This document shows positions 1 to 8,964 of a stretch of 64,000 nt of DNA, piece after piece. The DNA is taken from NCBI RefSeq assembly GCF_000422285.1, contig NZ_AULM01000017.1, positions 1 to 64,000 of the forward strand, written 5' to 3'. This DNA is from Desulfatiglans anilini DSM 4660. GTDB taxonomy: Bacteria > Desulfobacterota > DSM-4660 > Desulfatiglandales > Desulfatiglandaceae. Within the stretch, counting starts at the first letter, position 1. Each line of letters opens with the position of its first letter. The translations under genes and the position numbers were made by a program. The notes under the pieces are model-generated. The model was not told the origin of the DNA, made no database searches, and saw only the letters and a program-made list of their open reading frames with translations.

Positions 1-2
1 GT

Positions 3-305
3 CCCACCGATATCCAGCAGAATCTGTGTGCCGATAAAGCCTATGATGGCAAACCCGCATTGAAGACCATCGTTGCCCACGGTTATATTCCCCACGTGAA
101 AACACGGGGGGAGGAGCGCCAGGAAAAAAAGCGCAATCCCGCATGGAAAGCCAGAAGATGGGTGGTTGAAGTGAGTCATTCATGGTTCAATCGCTTCCGT
201 AAAATCCTGGTTCGCTATGAGAAGCTCAGCGATACCTATATGGCTTTGCTGCATATGGCTGCTGCTATCATCGCCTACCGAAAAGTGGGCGTTATTTACG
301 GATAA
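3..305 (+). CDS. IS5-type transposase, C-terminal part (5' end outside window)
   Basis: The reading frame is open from the window edge and ends with TAA at 303-305, so only about the last 100 residues are seen. The segment around DKAYDGKPAL, followed by KTRGEERQEKKRNPAWKARR and a WFNRFRKILVRYEK stretch, matches the catalytic C-terminus of IS4/IS5-superfamily DDE transposases, where the last acidic residue lies in this region. It would catalyse cut-and-paste movement of its element. It lies converging on the AlbA_2 gene and stops only 8 bp from that gene's stop codon, so the element has landed at the downstream end of the defence operon. The terminal inverted repeat cannot be identified with only one end visible. 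An internal TTG or ATG should not be taken as the start. Family level is confident; the exact IS subgroup is not. Confidence 0.8.
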   Translation, partial: PTDIQQNLCADKAYDGKPALKTIVAHGYIPHVKTRGEERQEKKRNPAWKARRWVVEVSHSWFNRFRKILVRYEKLSDTYMALLHMAAAIIAYRKVGVIYG

Positions 306-313
306 GATCTTAG

Positions 314-1870
314 TCACTTCCGGCCTCTTTCTATTGCTCTCATTACCTTCCGCCCCCTCTCAGTCAGCCGGTATTTCTGTTTTTTGCTTCTGGGCTTATC
401 CGGAATTGTCATCTCCAAACAAGATAAATCCATCAAGCGTGAGAGCGCCTTCTTGAAGTTCCCCGTTCGGCTTTCGTATCCAAGCAGAGCAAGCAGTTCC
501 GGTGTGTTTTGTGGAACATCGAGACAGGCGTGCAGGATCCTTTGTTCGATTTCGCTCATGGGCTCATGGGCCTCATCATGGGCCCCGTCATGGGCCTCAT
601 GGGCCTCATGGGCCCGACTCAGTCCCGACTTGGTCACCTGCTTCGGAGTGGCATCACCCGTCACTTCATCTGTAACTTCACCAACCGGTCCAAATTCAGG
701 CACCTTGACGATGATTCGGAAAACGTCCCCTTCGATCATCTCCGGATCAGCGCCGCCATACGCCTTGCCATACCGCATCATCTTCCGCATACCCGAGCCG
801 AGTTCGTCGGCACGGTGGATTTCCCGGAAGAATGCTCCGATTACCGGGTTTTTTGGGAAAGGCGTGAAATTCGCCGGGTCAAGAGCGCCGAAGCCGTTGG
901 GTTTATTGCTGTTTTCAGTGCGGACCTGCCCCCGTTCGATGATCAGCTTGGCGGGAAAGGCGTTGGTGTATTCCCGATGGATCAGGATATTGGAGGCAAC
1001 TTCACGGAAAATGGCATCGCGAAGACTTATGCGCTCCATGCCTTCGAGGAAAAAGGGGTCGGGCAGATGCTTCTGCACAAAGGCGATGATCCGTTCGTAG
1101 CTTTCAATCAGGTTGGTTCTGACCAGATCCCGGTCATCATAGCGATCCAGGTTGACCTTTCGCAAAATGAGATCGGTTCGGTGATGGGGTACTGCTGATA
1201 GAATAAGCTGGTCATTTCCAAGCAAAAGTATGCCTGCCAGCGTGATACCGCTTTTGCCGGTTTCCGGATCGGTCTGGTAAAGTTGGGCGCTTTTCAACAG
1301 GCCCATGTCGTCCATACCGAGCCAGGGATGATCATCCCGCCAGACTCCGGCCAGCCGGCGGCATTTGTCGATGAGATCAGAACGCAAATCGTCCAGCTTG
1401 GCAAAAGGATAGATTTTGTTCTCTGAGTAAGTGGCCTGTTTGCGCTGGTAGAGATCGCCCACCTGTCGAGTGTGATCAGTAATATCGAGATCACCATCCT
1501 CATTGCGGTCATAGATGCGCCCGTTGCATCTGTGGACCTGCGAGCTTTCAGGGACATACACGCGAAGTACCGGTTTTCCTTCAACCGTCACCTCATTTAC
1601 CGATATGTAGGCCGGAGGGTGGATTTTTTGCGGGTTGTTGATGGTGGTAACAAAGTCTTTCTTTATTTGTGAAACAGCATCCGGTTCAATGCCTTGTATA
1701 TCTCCGGAATCCGTGACCCCCAATAAAATCGTACCGCCATGCCGGTTCAAAAAGGCGCACACCGTTTCATAAACATCCCGATTGAGCTGGTTGCGGCAGG
1801 TCTTGAATTCAAGATCGAGGCTTTCGCCCTTGCGAATCAGTTGTATCAATTGGCGTTCGCTGGTGTTCAT
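314..1870 (-). CDS. AlbA_2 (Schlafen-like) / HATPase_c_4 ATP-binding protein in BREX operon
   Basis: 518 residues. Residues about 10-140 form an AlbA_2 (divergent AAA_4, Schlafen-like) domain, seen in ESLDLEFKTCRNQLNRD and the GTILLGVTDSG segment. Residues about 280-400 resemble the RecG-associated HATPase_c_4 module, with the EVASNILIHREYTN and ADELGSGMRKMMRYG motifs. The C-terminus is a winged-helix-like segment after a His/Glu/Ala-rich linker coded by tandem CATGGGCCT-like repeats. Such proteins are annotated as putative transcriptional regulators or ATP-binding proteins, and several occur in phage-defence islands. The start follows the brxC stop by 9 bp, so it is in the same operon. It occupies the place where pglX normally follows brxC in type 3 BREX. 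Its role (regulator, accessory effector or separate defence gene) is inference. Confidence 0.8.
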   Translation of the reverse strand: MNTSERQLIQLIRKGESLDLEFKTCRNQLNRDVYETVCAFLNRHGGTILLGVTDSGDIQGIEPDAVSQIKKDFVTTINNPQKIHPPAYISVNEVTVEGKPVLRVYVPESSQVHRCNGRIYDRNEDGDLDITDHTRQVGDLYQRKQATYSENKIYPFAKLDDLRSDLIDKCRRLAGVWRDDHPWLGMDDMGLLKSAQLYQTDPETGKSGITLAGILLLGNDQLILSAVPHHRTDLILRKVNLDRYDDRDLVRTNLIESYERIIAFVQKHLPDPFFLEGMERISLRDAIFREVASNILIHREYTNAFPAKLIIERGQVRTENSNKPNGFGALDPANFTPFPKNPVIGAFFREIHRADELGSGMRKMMRYGKAYGGADPEMIEGDVFRIIVKVPEFGPVGEVTDEVTGDATPKQVTKSGLSRAHEAHEAHDGAHDEAHEPMSEIEQRILHACLDVPQNTPELLALLGYESRTGNFKKALSRLMDLSCLEMTIPDKPRSKKQKYRLTERGRKVMRAIERGRK

Positions 1871-1879
1871 TCGCGATTC

Positions 1880-4800
1880 CTATTCCAACACGATCCGGAC
1901 CTTTCCGGGCTCCTTGCCCTTGGTCAGCCCGTCCAGGTATTCCTCAAACCGCTTCCTCATCTCCGCTGGGGTGGCCGGTGAGCCGCCCGAGAGCAGGGCA
2001 TCGCGCAGGTCTGCGATCTTGACCGAGACCTTAGTGAGCCCGGAGAGCACTTCCTGCAAGGCGTGGATGAAGTCCTGGTCCAGGTCGTCCGGCAGGGTCC
2101 GCTTCTTTATGAAGCCGTCCACCAGCTTGTGAGGCTCGGGCTTGAGGAGGCTCAGGTTCCCCTTGGTGGTCGGATCTTCAAGGTTGGCGAGCAGCGTCTG
2201 GGTCCAGTTCTCGACCAGCTTGTCGAGCTCGCCGTCCAGGGCGTCCAGTATCGTCGCCGCGGGAGTGGCAGGCGGTTCCGAACCCGGCTTGAAGTTGCAG
2301 TGCGGGCAGACCGGCGATGCTTCCAGTTCCTGCTCGGTGAGCGCAAAGCAGCTCCTTAATCCGGCGAGCCGGTTCTGGAAATCCGAAAGATGCTGGCGCG
2401 GCATCAGATCGATGGTGGAGAGCTTCTGCAGGTCCTTGAGCCGCTCGTCGCCCATGAGCTGGGCCTTGCGCTTGTCCTCGTTCACGCCGAGACGCGCTTT
2501 GGCGTGCATGGAAAGGTAGGCCAGCAGATAAGCCTTCTTGAGGTCGCCGAGCTTGCGCTGGGTCTGCTGGCGGAATGCCGCCGCGCTCCGTTTGGCCGGG
2601 TCACCGATTTGGGCGAGGACCTCGTCCCGCGCCGTCTTCATCTTGTCGATCCATTCGTGGCCGGTGGCCAGGACCGCCTCCGCGGTGGAGAGGTACGATG
2701 CCGTGGACCCGAGGTCCGCCACCAGTTCCTCGAGCGACTTGATTTCGGCAAGGGATTCGAGCCCGCTCCGCTGAGCGGTCACTTCCGAGGCGTCATAGCG
2801 GAAGTTCTTGAGCTTGCCGGTCGTGGTGTAGGCTTGCAGGGATTCGAGGAAGGTCTTGGTCTCGTCCAGTTTCGCGCGGAGCTTCTTGATCTCATCCTCG
2901 GCCAGCAGGTTGCGGCCCCAAAAGAACAATCCGGTCTGCATGCTTTGCTGCACGAGCACGAGTTTCTCCACCGCCGCGGTGACGGCCTTTTGCAGCTCCT
3001 GAACCGGCTCGTCCTTGCCCTGGGTGACCAGTTGCGCCATTCCCGGCGTGAGTCCGAGCAGTTCGAAAAGCGCCTTGAGCGCAGGAAGGTTCCAGTCCTT
3101 GGGTCGCTCGATGTGCTTGAACTGGGCCAGTTCGTCGATGCCGGTTCCGGCCAGTTGTGCCAGACCCGTGGCATCGAACTTCTTGCCCGGGATGGATAGG
3201 ACCACCTCGCCGGCATAGACCAGCGCGGCCAGCACCACCACGGCCCATTCGGGTTCGAGGCGGAGCGATTGCGGCGCGAGGTATTCCACGCCGAGAACGT
3301 CCTGGATCAGCTCGGAGCGGTTGACCACCTGTCCGTGGCCCTTCTTCTTGGCGACACCGAGGATGTGTTTGGCGTATTTGGACCGGTAAGGATCGAGCCG
3401 CTCACCGTCGAGAAGCTCCAGGGCATCCAGTACCGCAGTGGCCTGCTTGGTGCGGTTCTGTCCGGCGATGGCGCGCAGGGTGTCCTGTGCGGCCTGGGCC
3501 CGGTTCGCTCCGGTGATGAGCACCGAGAAGAAGGGGTATTCGGGAGCCTGGTCCTGGAACTTCGTCCCGAGACAGATGCCCGCGGTGGTGTTCACCAGGT
3601 CGCGGAAGTTGATACGTTCGTAGGAGCCGATGCCGGAAAGCTCTCTGATGGACTTACCTTTGGCCCATTCAGTCAGGGACTTGGCGCGCCCCTGGTAGGT
3701 GACCTCGAAGGCCGTGGTCATGTTCTTCTGGAGCCACTGCACGAGATCACGGAGGAAGTTCGATGCCTTGGACTCGTAGGTGGACTTGGCGTGACCCGAA
3801 GCGGTGGATGCAAGGTCCAGGGCAGCGGCGTAGCTTCGAAGCGCGGTGCGGAATTCCTCGTCCGTGTTCGTCAGGCGCAGGAACAGCTCCTCGGGTTTTT
3901 TCTCGTCCTTGAAATGCGGCGCGTCAAAGGGCTGGATGAAGTAGAGGTAGAAGTCCCGCGGCGGCACCGCTGTGGAACGCTCGTTGGGCGCGCCGAAGAA
4001 AAGGTATCCCTGGCGCGCGGCCTTGCGCTCCAGCCATTCGAGTTCGTGCTGCCAGATTTTGTAGCCGGTCACGTAGGTCTGGTCCGTGCACTCCATGACC
4101 CGCCGGAGCGCCTCGTAGTAGTAGCGGTCGAGCTGCGAGGAATCGAGGCTCTCGGCCCGTTTCTCGATCAGCGCGTCGAAATCGTCGGTCTTCTTGAGGT
4201 CCAGGTAATACTGGCGGTTGTCCGGGTTGGACGAAATGAACTGCCCGCTCACCGTCTTGTGGATTTCCCGCAGGACGGTCTCCACCTGGGAGAGCAGGTC
4301 ATCGGCGGGCTCGCCGCCCAGTTCCTCGATGCCCGGCTGGAAGAGGCACAACCCGTCGCGCAGTTCCTCCGCCGTCGCGCCCAGGGTGGCGTAGATATCG
4401 CCCGTCGTGAGCCTGTGGACGGACAGCGCATGGATGAGCTGGGTCGCCATGGGCTTGTATGCCGGGCGGGTGAGGGCCTGCTGGATGCGCGACTCGAGCA
4501 CCATGCTGCAATCGATGACTGCCTTGATGTCCGGAACGGCGCGGAAGGACGGATTCTCGCGCAGGGTCGTCCAGTAGCCGTCATAGGCGATGACTCCGGG
4601 CCGGTCGTCGGGTACGTTCTGGTTGAGGAGCTTCTTCATGGCCAGGGACAGGGTCTTGAGCACCTCGCGCTTCTCCACCGCGGTGACCCGCTCGAAGGTA
4701 TCGATGTAGTCCGGATGCACGGGGAAGAGGCGCACGAACTCGTCCATGCGCTCGTTCATGCGGCCATAGAACTTGGCGAAGGGGGTCAGGTACTCCCGGA

Positions 4801-5608
4801 TTTTCACCTGCTGGTCGGCGGTCTTCTTGAGCAGACGCTCGGCCACCACGAACTTGACATCCTTGCGGGCGATGAGGATTTGCTCGAAGCGGTCCTTCAC
4901 CCGACGGATGCTGTCGGCTACGAAAGAGAATCGAGGGCTATCGAAAATGGCTTCCTGGACGCCGGCGATGAAACGGAATCGTAGGTCCTTGCAGACCTCG
5001 CCGATCTCGCGCAGGAAGTTGAGATCGAGGATAAGTTCCTGATCCTTACGGGTGCGCAGATAGTCGAGCAGTTCGTCTACTACCAGGAGCAGGCCGTGGT
5101 CGGGAAATTCCTGGTGGAAGACGGTCATCATCTCTTCGAAGGAACGCTTGTTATTGGACACCTTGTCCGCGGGCGGAAAGGAATAAGACACACCCATTGC
5201 GGCCAGGTGCTCCTCCAGTTCGGCCAAGAGGATGTCGCGCAAGGACATGGTGGTCGCGCCGATCTCGGTTCGGACCACCTTGAAGCGCCCGCTGATCTTG
5301 CCTGCGGCGCTGGCCACGCTCTTGTCGTTAAGATGCGTGGCGAGATCGCCGTTTTCGGCCAGGGCGGAGATCACGGACATGAGGTGCGACTTACCGGTGC
5401 CGTAGTTGCCGACGACCAGCAGCCCCTTGTTGTCCATGGGCTGGTCGAACTGAAGCTGAGGAACGACGAGATTGACCAGTTTCTCAGCCATCTCCCCGGA
5501 GATGACATAGGTCTCGACAAGCTGTCGGGCAGCGGCGGCCTCGTCGGCGTCACGTAGCTGGACCACGGACTCGATAGGCTCGAATTGGATCAGGTCTCCG
5601 TATTTCAT
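1880..5608 (-). CDS. brxC: BREX-3 P-loop ATPase BrxC/PglY-like (DUF6079 family)
   Basis: 1,242-residue ATPase. Walker A GNYGTGKS lies at residues 67-74 and a Walker B-like hydrophobic strand ending in DE lies at 173-179. [10 protein letters not shown] motif near the C-terminus may bind a metal. Length and motifs fit the large BREX ATPase of the DUF6079 type, which partners with the small P-loop protein BrxF in type 3 BREX systems; these block phage replication and usually methylate host DNA through PglX. The start has a good Shine-Dalgarno (AGGAGGG) 8-9 bases upstream, and brxF ends 34 bp before it, so the two are co-transcribed. The ORF looks intact. I cannot see PglX, BrxH, PglZ or BrxA in this window, so system function is unproven. 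Family assignment rests on recognition, not a search. Confidence 0.85.
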   Translation of the reverse strand: MKYGDLIQFEPIESVVQLRDADEAAAARQLVETYVISGEMAEKLVNLVVPQLQFDQPMDNKGLLVVGNYGTGKSHLMSVISALAENGDLATHLNDKSVASAAGKISGRFKVVRTEIGATTMSLRDILLAELEEHLAAMGVSYSFPPADKVSNNKRSFEEMMTVFHQEFPDHGLLLVVDELLDYLRTRKDQELILDLNFLREIGEVCKDLRFRFIAGVQEAIFDSPRFSFVADSIRRVKDRFEQILIARKDVKFVVAERLLKKTADQQVKIREYLTPFAKFYGRMNERMDEFVRLFPVHPDYIDTFERVTAVEKREVLKTLSLAMKKLLNQNVPDDRPGVIAYDGYWTTLRENPSFRAVPDIKAVIDCSMVLESRIQQALTRPAYKPMATQLIHALSVHRLTTGDIYATLGATAEELRDGLCLFQPGIEELGGEPADDLLSQVETVLREIHKTVSGQFISSNPDNRQYYLDLKKTDDFDALIEKRAESLDSSQLDRYYYEALRRVMECTDQTYVTGYKIWQHELEWLERKAARQGYLFFGAPNERSTAVPPRDFYLYFIQPFDAPHFKDEKKPEELFLRLTNTDEEFRTALRSYAAALDLASTASGHAKSTYESKASNFLRDLVQWLQKNMTTAFEVTYQGRAKSLTEWAKGKSIRELSGIGSYERINFRDLVNTTAGICLGTKFQDQAPEYPFFSVLITGANRAQAAQDTLRAIAGQNRTKQATAVLDALELLDGERLDPYRSKYAKHILGVAKKKGHGQVVNRSELIQDVLGVEYLAPQSLRLEPEWAVVVLAALVYAGEVVLSIPGKKFDATGLAQLAGTGIDELAQFKHIERPKDWNLPALKALFELLGLTPGMAQLVTQGKDEPVQELQKAVTAAVEKLVLVQQSMQTGLFFWGRNLLAEDEIKKLRAKLDETKTFLESLQAYTTTGKLKNFRYDASEVTAQRSGLESLAEIKSLEELVADLGSTASYLSTAEAVLATGHEWIDKMKTARDEVLAQIGDPAKRSAAAFRQQTQRKLGDLKKAYLLAYLSMHAKARLGVNEDKRKAQLMGDERLKDLQKLSTIDLMPRQHLSDFQNRLAGLRSCFALTEQELEASPVCPHCNFKPGSEPPATPAATILDALDGELDKLVENWTQTLLANLEDPTTKGNLSLLKPEPHKLVDGFIKKRTLPDDLDQDFIHALQEVLSGLTKVSVKIADLRDALLSGGSPATPAEMRKRFEEYLDGLTKGKEPGKVRIVLE

Positions 5609-5642
5609 CGCTTTTGCCCTCCTGCGCTTTCGTTCCTTGTCT

Positions 5643-6119
5643 TCATGTAACGGCCTCCGGGTTCACTACCAGGAAATCTCGTAAGGGATACCGTTTGTAC
5701 TCGGGGTGGTCCGGCGTCGCATAGACCATGTGCTCGCCGTCGATGGAGCCGCTCCAGGCCACGACCACCGTTTTGTTTCGGGAGAGCCCCTGCAGGAGCC
5801 GCAACGGGTCCTGCTTGAGCGAGACATCGAAGAGGACCTCGACGTTGTCGAGAAGAACCACATCGGCTGCGGATATGCCCACGATCTCCGCGAGGAGGCG
5901 GGGCAACTGTAATGCCCGCTGGCGCTCGGTGAGGTCGAGCATGCGCCGGGAAAGTTCGAGGTTGACGTTGACCAGAGGAGCCGCCGTACGCTCATGAACA
6001 TTCTGGAGCGCGGCGGTCTTGCCCGCACCAGCCGGGGCCACCAGCATGACAAGCCGGTGGTACAGCTCGGCAGCCTGGCCAATTCTCTTTATGACTCTAT
6101 CGGCGAGAGGCTCCGCCAT
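5643..6119 (-). CDS. brxF: BREX-3 system P-loop protein BrxF
   Basis: 158 residues, the usual BrxF length. Walker A APAGAGKT is at residues 28-35 and a Walker B-like [11 protein letters not shown] strand is at 87-97, with D91 the likely acidic residue. BrxF is a small NTPase diagnostic of type 3 BREX and is normally the first core gene, directly before brxC, as here. Its ATG overlaps the stop codon of the upstream HTH gene by one base, which implies translational coupling. The biochemical role of BrxF is unknown in general. Confidence comes from the combination of size, P-loop and the 1.2-kaa DUF6079 neighbour. Confidence 0.85.
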   Translation of the reverse strand: MAEPLADRVIKRIGQAAELYHRLVMLVAPAGAGKTAALQNVHERTAAPLVNVNLELSRRMLDLTERQRALQLPRLLAEIVGISAADVVLLDNVEVLFDVSLKQDPLRLLQGLSRNKTVVVAWSGSIDGEHMVYATPDHPEYKRYPLRDFLVVNPEAVT

Positions 6120-6325
6120 TAGCGATCTCCTCCTGAACCGGGCTCGTTCGCTCGCGTTTCCTCAAGCCAGTGGTCAATGGCTCCTTTCCTGAAACGCCAG
6201 TGCCGGCCGATCTTCTGGGAGGGGATCTTGCCTTCCCGAATGAGCTTGTAGAGCGTCGATTTCGGTATCTTCAGGTAGGCGGATAACTCTTCGATGGTTA
6301 GAACATAGCCTTGTTTTTCTTCCAT
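6119..6325 (-). CDS. Excisionase/MerR-type helix-turn-helix protein leading the BREX operon
   Basis: 68 residues from the chosen start. LTIEELSAYLKIPKSTLYKLI followed by EGKIPSQKIGRHWRFRKGAIDHWL is the classic excisionase/AlpA-type HTH_17 fold that binds DNA. A longer reading from 6415 is possible, but its first codons overlap the -35 element of the predicted promoter and encode an unrelated Cys-rich stretch, so the internal ATG at 6325 is preferred. It is the first gene of the brxF-brxC-AlbA_2 operon and overlaps brxF by one base. It probably represses or activates the operon through the palindrome at 6399-6415. An excisionase role for the island is an alternative. Confidence 0.8.
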   Translation of the reverse strand: MEEKQGYVLTIEELSAYLKIPKSTLYKLIREGKIPSQKIGRHWRFRKGAIDHWLEETRANEPGSGGDR

Positions 6326-6386
6326 CAAGTGCAGCTCTCTGGCCTCAAAGCAAAATTCGACCCAGGATGCATTGTAGCAGTCACAT

Positions 6387-6415
6387 AATTTACAGTTATT
6401 GACAGTTGCTGTCAA
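6387..6415 (-). promoter_or_regulatory. Promoter with palindromic operator for the BREX operon
   Basis: Reading the minus strand, TTGACA (6415-6410), a 17-bp spacer and TAAATT (6392-6387) form a sigma-70-like promoter. The -35 region is embedded in the perfect inverted repeat TTGACAGCAACTGTCAA (7-bp arms, 6399-6415). Such a palindrome over the -35 is a plausible repressor site, perhaps for the HTH protein encoded just downstream. That link is inference. Confidence 0.6.
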
Positions 6416-6773
6416 ATGCCCTTAGGAGCGCAGATGGGAAAATCAGCCTCGGATTCCGCTGGTTAGCGCTTTTGAATGTTCCAATCCAGCGATCCCTCAC
6501 CAAATAGAGCCAGGCCGGGAGCTTGGCACCGTTTGTCCGAACGGTGACCAGTACGCGGCGGTAGAGGCAGGGACCGTGTGGGTGGAACCCCTCCAGCCGG
6601 TCAATGGCCGGAAGGCGGGCCTCGGGGTCGTCGAAGGTGAGAAGTTCTCCGTACACGTGGCCCCAGGGCGCGCCTGTGCCCTTATTCGGGAGCCGGTCGG
6701 GGGTTGGCTCGGGATTGAACATACGGACTGTCACAGGTGGACAAAGAAAAAGCCCTGAGCTGTTCTTGCTCAA
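6396..6773 (-). pseudogene. Gamma-glutamylcyclotransferase (AIG2-like) remnant
   Basis: The part from about 6659 down to 6470 encodes HVYGELLTFDDPEARLPAID followed by RLEGFHP and a CLYRRVLVTVRTNG strand. This matches the C-terminal half of the gamma-glutamylcyclotransferase-like (GGCT/AIG2) family. The family's N-terminal YGTLR motif is absent, and the putative start lies inside the tRNA terminator hairpin. The last codons run into the promoter of the HTH gene. I read it as a 5'-truncated remnant stranded between tRNA-Asn and the defence operon, consistent with an island insertion or deletion at the tRNA. A short functional protein cannot be excluded. Confidence 0.55.
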
Positions 6774-6783
6774 GGCTTCCTTT
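6750..6783 (-). terminator. Rho-independent terminator after tRNA-Asn
   Basis: Stem arms AAGCCTTGAGC and GCTCAGGGCTT (one mismatch, 7-base loop) are followed on the minus strand by TTTTTC. On the plus strand the same hairpin is followed by CCTTTT, so it could work in both directions. Confidence 0.75.
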
Positions 6784-6820
6784 TAAATAAAATCGGTGCT
6801 TAATCGACCGTATTTTTATC

Positions 6821-6896
6821 TGGCTCCCCGGGACAGACTCGAACTGCCGACCAAGTGGTTAACAGCCACCCGCTCTACCAACTGAGCTACCGGGGA
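6821..6896 (-). tRNA. tRNA-Asn (GTT)
   Basis: The minus strand gives a full cloverleaf. Acceptor TCCCCGG pairs with CCGGGGA, the D arm contains AGCTCAGTTGGTAGAGC, the anticodon loop is CTGTTAAC with anticodon GTT, and the T loop is TTCGAGT. The discriminator is G and the CCA end is encoded. Its 3' end faces the BREX island, the usual geometry for an integrase attachment site, although no second copy of the 3' end is seen in this window. Confidence 0.95.
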
Positions 6897-6985
6897 ATGG
6901 CGTGATTCGAAGCAATTTTTTTAGCAGGATTCGTGTGGGAGGTCAACAAAAAATTTGGGCCGGGGGCGGCGGGCGGGCAATCCGC

Positions 6986-7014
6986 TTGACAGGTGCGGGC
7001 AGAGTCTCTATGTA
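6986..7014 (+). promoter_or_regulatory. Putative promoter of the selB operon
   Basis: A perfect -35 TTGACA (6986-6991) is followed after 17 bp by TATGTA (7009-7014), a weak -10. It lies about 45 bp upstream of the selB start and nothing else comparable is seen in the gap after the tRNA. Confidence 0.45.
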
Positions 7015-7059
7015 TCAGGTAGCTTGCACGTCTAAACCCTCAAGGTGAGAAACACCCTC

Positions 7060-8964
7060 ATGAAGCAGATCGTTCTCGGCACCGCCGGCCACATCGACCA
7101 CGGAAAGACCTCCCTCATCAAGGCCCTTTCGGGCATCGACACGGACCGTCTCAAGGAGGAGAAGGAGCGTGGCATCACCATCGAACTCGGGTTCGCCCAC
7201 CTGGAGCTGCCGGGCGGGAGGCTGATCGGGATCGTAGATGTCCCCGGGCATGAGAAATTCGTCAAGAACATGGTCGCCGGGGCTACGGGGATCGATCTGG
7301 TGGCGCTCGTCATCGCGGCGGACGAGGGGGTGATGCCCCAGACGCGGGAGCATCTCGAGATCTGCGAGCTTTTGAAGATCCGGCACGGGGTCGTCGTCCT
7401 GACCAAGATCGACATGGTGGACGAGGAGTGGCTGGAACTCGTGCGGGAGGACGTGCGGGAGTATCTGTCGGAGACGTTCCTGGCCGATGCGCCGATCGTC
7501 GAGGTGTCCTCCCAGACCGGGGAGGGGCTGGACAGGCTTTTGAAGGTGCTGGAGGAGCAGGTTTTGAAGATCCCCGAGCGGGAAATGGGGCATCTTTTCC
7601 GGCTCCCGATCGACCGGGTCTTCAGCATGAAGGGGTTCGGGACGGTCGTGACGGGGACCACCATTTCCGGGAGCATCCGGCTCGGGGACGAGGTCACGAT
7701 CTATCCCCAGGGGATCGATTCGAAGATCAGGGGGATACAGGTCCACAACAAGGAAGTGGAGGAGGTGCGGGCCGGGCTCCGCACGGCGGTGAATCTGCAG
7801 GGGGTCGAGAAGGCCTCGATCGAGCGCGGCAACGTGCTCGCGACGCGCAACGGCCTCAGGCCGACCTTCATGGTCGACGTCGAGCTGAACCTGCTCTCGA
7901 GCGCCTCCCGAAAGCTCAAGAACCGAGCGAAGGCCCGCTTCCACACCGGCACCTCCGAAATCATCTCGACGGTGGTCCTGCTCGACCGGGATCTGCTCGA
8001 ACCCGGGTCGAGCTGCTACGCCCAGATCCGGCTCGACGCCCCCACGGCGGTCCTCAAAGGCGACCACTATGTCCTGCGCAGCTACTCGCCGGTCCGGACC
8101 ATCGGCGGAGGGGAGATCCTCAATGCCCTGCCCGGGAAGAAAAAGCGCTTTTCCGAGGCCCCGCTGGCAGAGCTCAAGAAGTTGCACACCGGGGACCTGA
8201 GCGAGGTGGCGGAGGTCTTCGTCCGGCTGGGGCGCTTCAAGGGCGTGGAAGAGGGCGAGCTGCCGTTTCTGGCCAACACGGGCAGGAAGAAGATCGACGA
8301 GTGCCTGAAGGCCCTCAAGGCGCAGAAACGGGTCGTCCAGTATGACCGGGAGCGCGGGCTGCTCATCCATGCCGACTTCTACCAGCGGGCCAGGGAGGAA
8401 CTGCTGCAGACCCTCGAGCGCTACCACCGGGACTTTCCTCTGAAGACCGGCCTCATGAAAGAGGAACTGCGCTCCCGCACGGTCGGGTCCGAGCAGCCGC
8501 GGCTCTTCCAGTTCCTGATGGCGCAGCTGACGGCCGAGGGGCGGGTGGTCCAAGAAAAGGAGGTCGTGCGGCTGGCCGAGCATCGGGTGGCCCTGGCCGA
8601 GGACCAGGAAAAGGTTCGCCGGGACCTCGAGGAGCTGTACCTGAAGGGCGGCCTGCAGCCCCCCTACTTCAAGGAGGTGAAGGAGCAGTTCCCCGGCAAG
8701 ACCGCCGAGGAGGTGCTCAACGTCATGGTCCAGGAAGGGCTGCTCGTCAAGGTGAAGGAGGACCTCTTCTTCCACCGCAAGGTCATGGAGGACCTGGAGG
8801 CGCGCCTGATCGAATTCCTCAGGGAGCACGGCGAGATCACGACCCCGCAGTTCAAGGACATGACGGACGCCTCCCGCAAATACACGATCCCGCTGATCGA
8901 ATATTTCGACCGCACGCAGGTGACCGTCAGGGTCGGGGACAGCCGGGTGCTGAGAAAGAGATGA
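7060..8964 (+). CDS. selB: Selenocysteine-specific elongation factor SelB
   Basis: 634 residues. SelB brings selenocysteyl-tRNA to UGA codons marked by a SECIS hairpin. The GTPase domain has GHIDHGKT at residues 10-17, a DVPGHEKF switch II and TKID; beta-barrel domains follow, then a long C-terminal winged-helix region (residues about 380-634) typical of SelB and absent from EF-Tu. The ATG at 7060 is chosen because AAGGTGAG lies at proper distance before it; an in-frame GTG at 7045 is inside that ribosome site. The stop overlaps the yqeC start (ATGA). Its link to yqeC and xdhC suggests the main selenium use here is selenium-dependent molybdenum hydroxylases, although no in-frame UGA selenoprotein is seen in this window. 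Confidence 0.95.
   Translation: MKQIVLGTAGHIDHGKTSLIKALSGIDTDRLKEEKERGITIELGFAHLELPGGRLIGIVDVPGHEKFVKNMVAGATGIDLVALVIAADEGVMPQTREHLEICELLKIRHGVVVLTKIDMVDEEWLELVREDVREYLSETFLADAPIVEVSSQTGEGLDRLLKVLEEQVLKIPEREMGHLFRLPIDRVFSMKGFGTVVTGTTISGSIRLGDEVTIYPQGIDSKIRGIQVHNKEVEEVRAGLRTAVNLQGVEKASIERGNVLATRNGLRPTFMVDVELNLLSSASRKLKNRAKARFHTGTSEIISTVVLLDRDLLEPGSSCYAQIRLDAPTAVLKGDHYVLRSYSPVRTIGGGEILNALPGKKKRFSEAPLAELKKLHTGDLSEVAEVFVRLGRFKGVEEGELPFLANTGRKKIDECLKALKAQKRVVQYDRERGLLIHADFYQRAREELLQTLERYHRDFPLKTGLMKEELRSRTVGSEQPRLFQFLMAQLTAEGRVVQEKEVVRLAEHRVALAEDQEKVRRDLEELYLKGGLQPPYFKEVKEQFPGKTAEEVLNVMVQEGLLVKVKEDLFFHRKVMEDLEARLIEFLREHGEITTPQFKDMTDASRKYTIPLIEYFDRTQVTVRVGDSRVLRKR

Noticed and set aside
3269-4984. 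571-codon plus-strand ORF
   Set aside because: Antisense to the BrxC-like gene; no protein motifs.
7015-8829. 604-codon minus-strand ORF
   Set aside because: Antisense shadow of selB.
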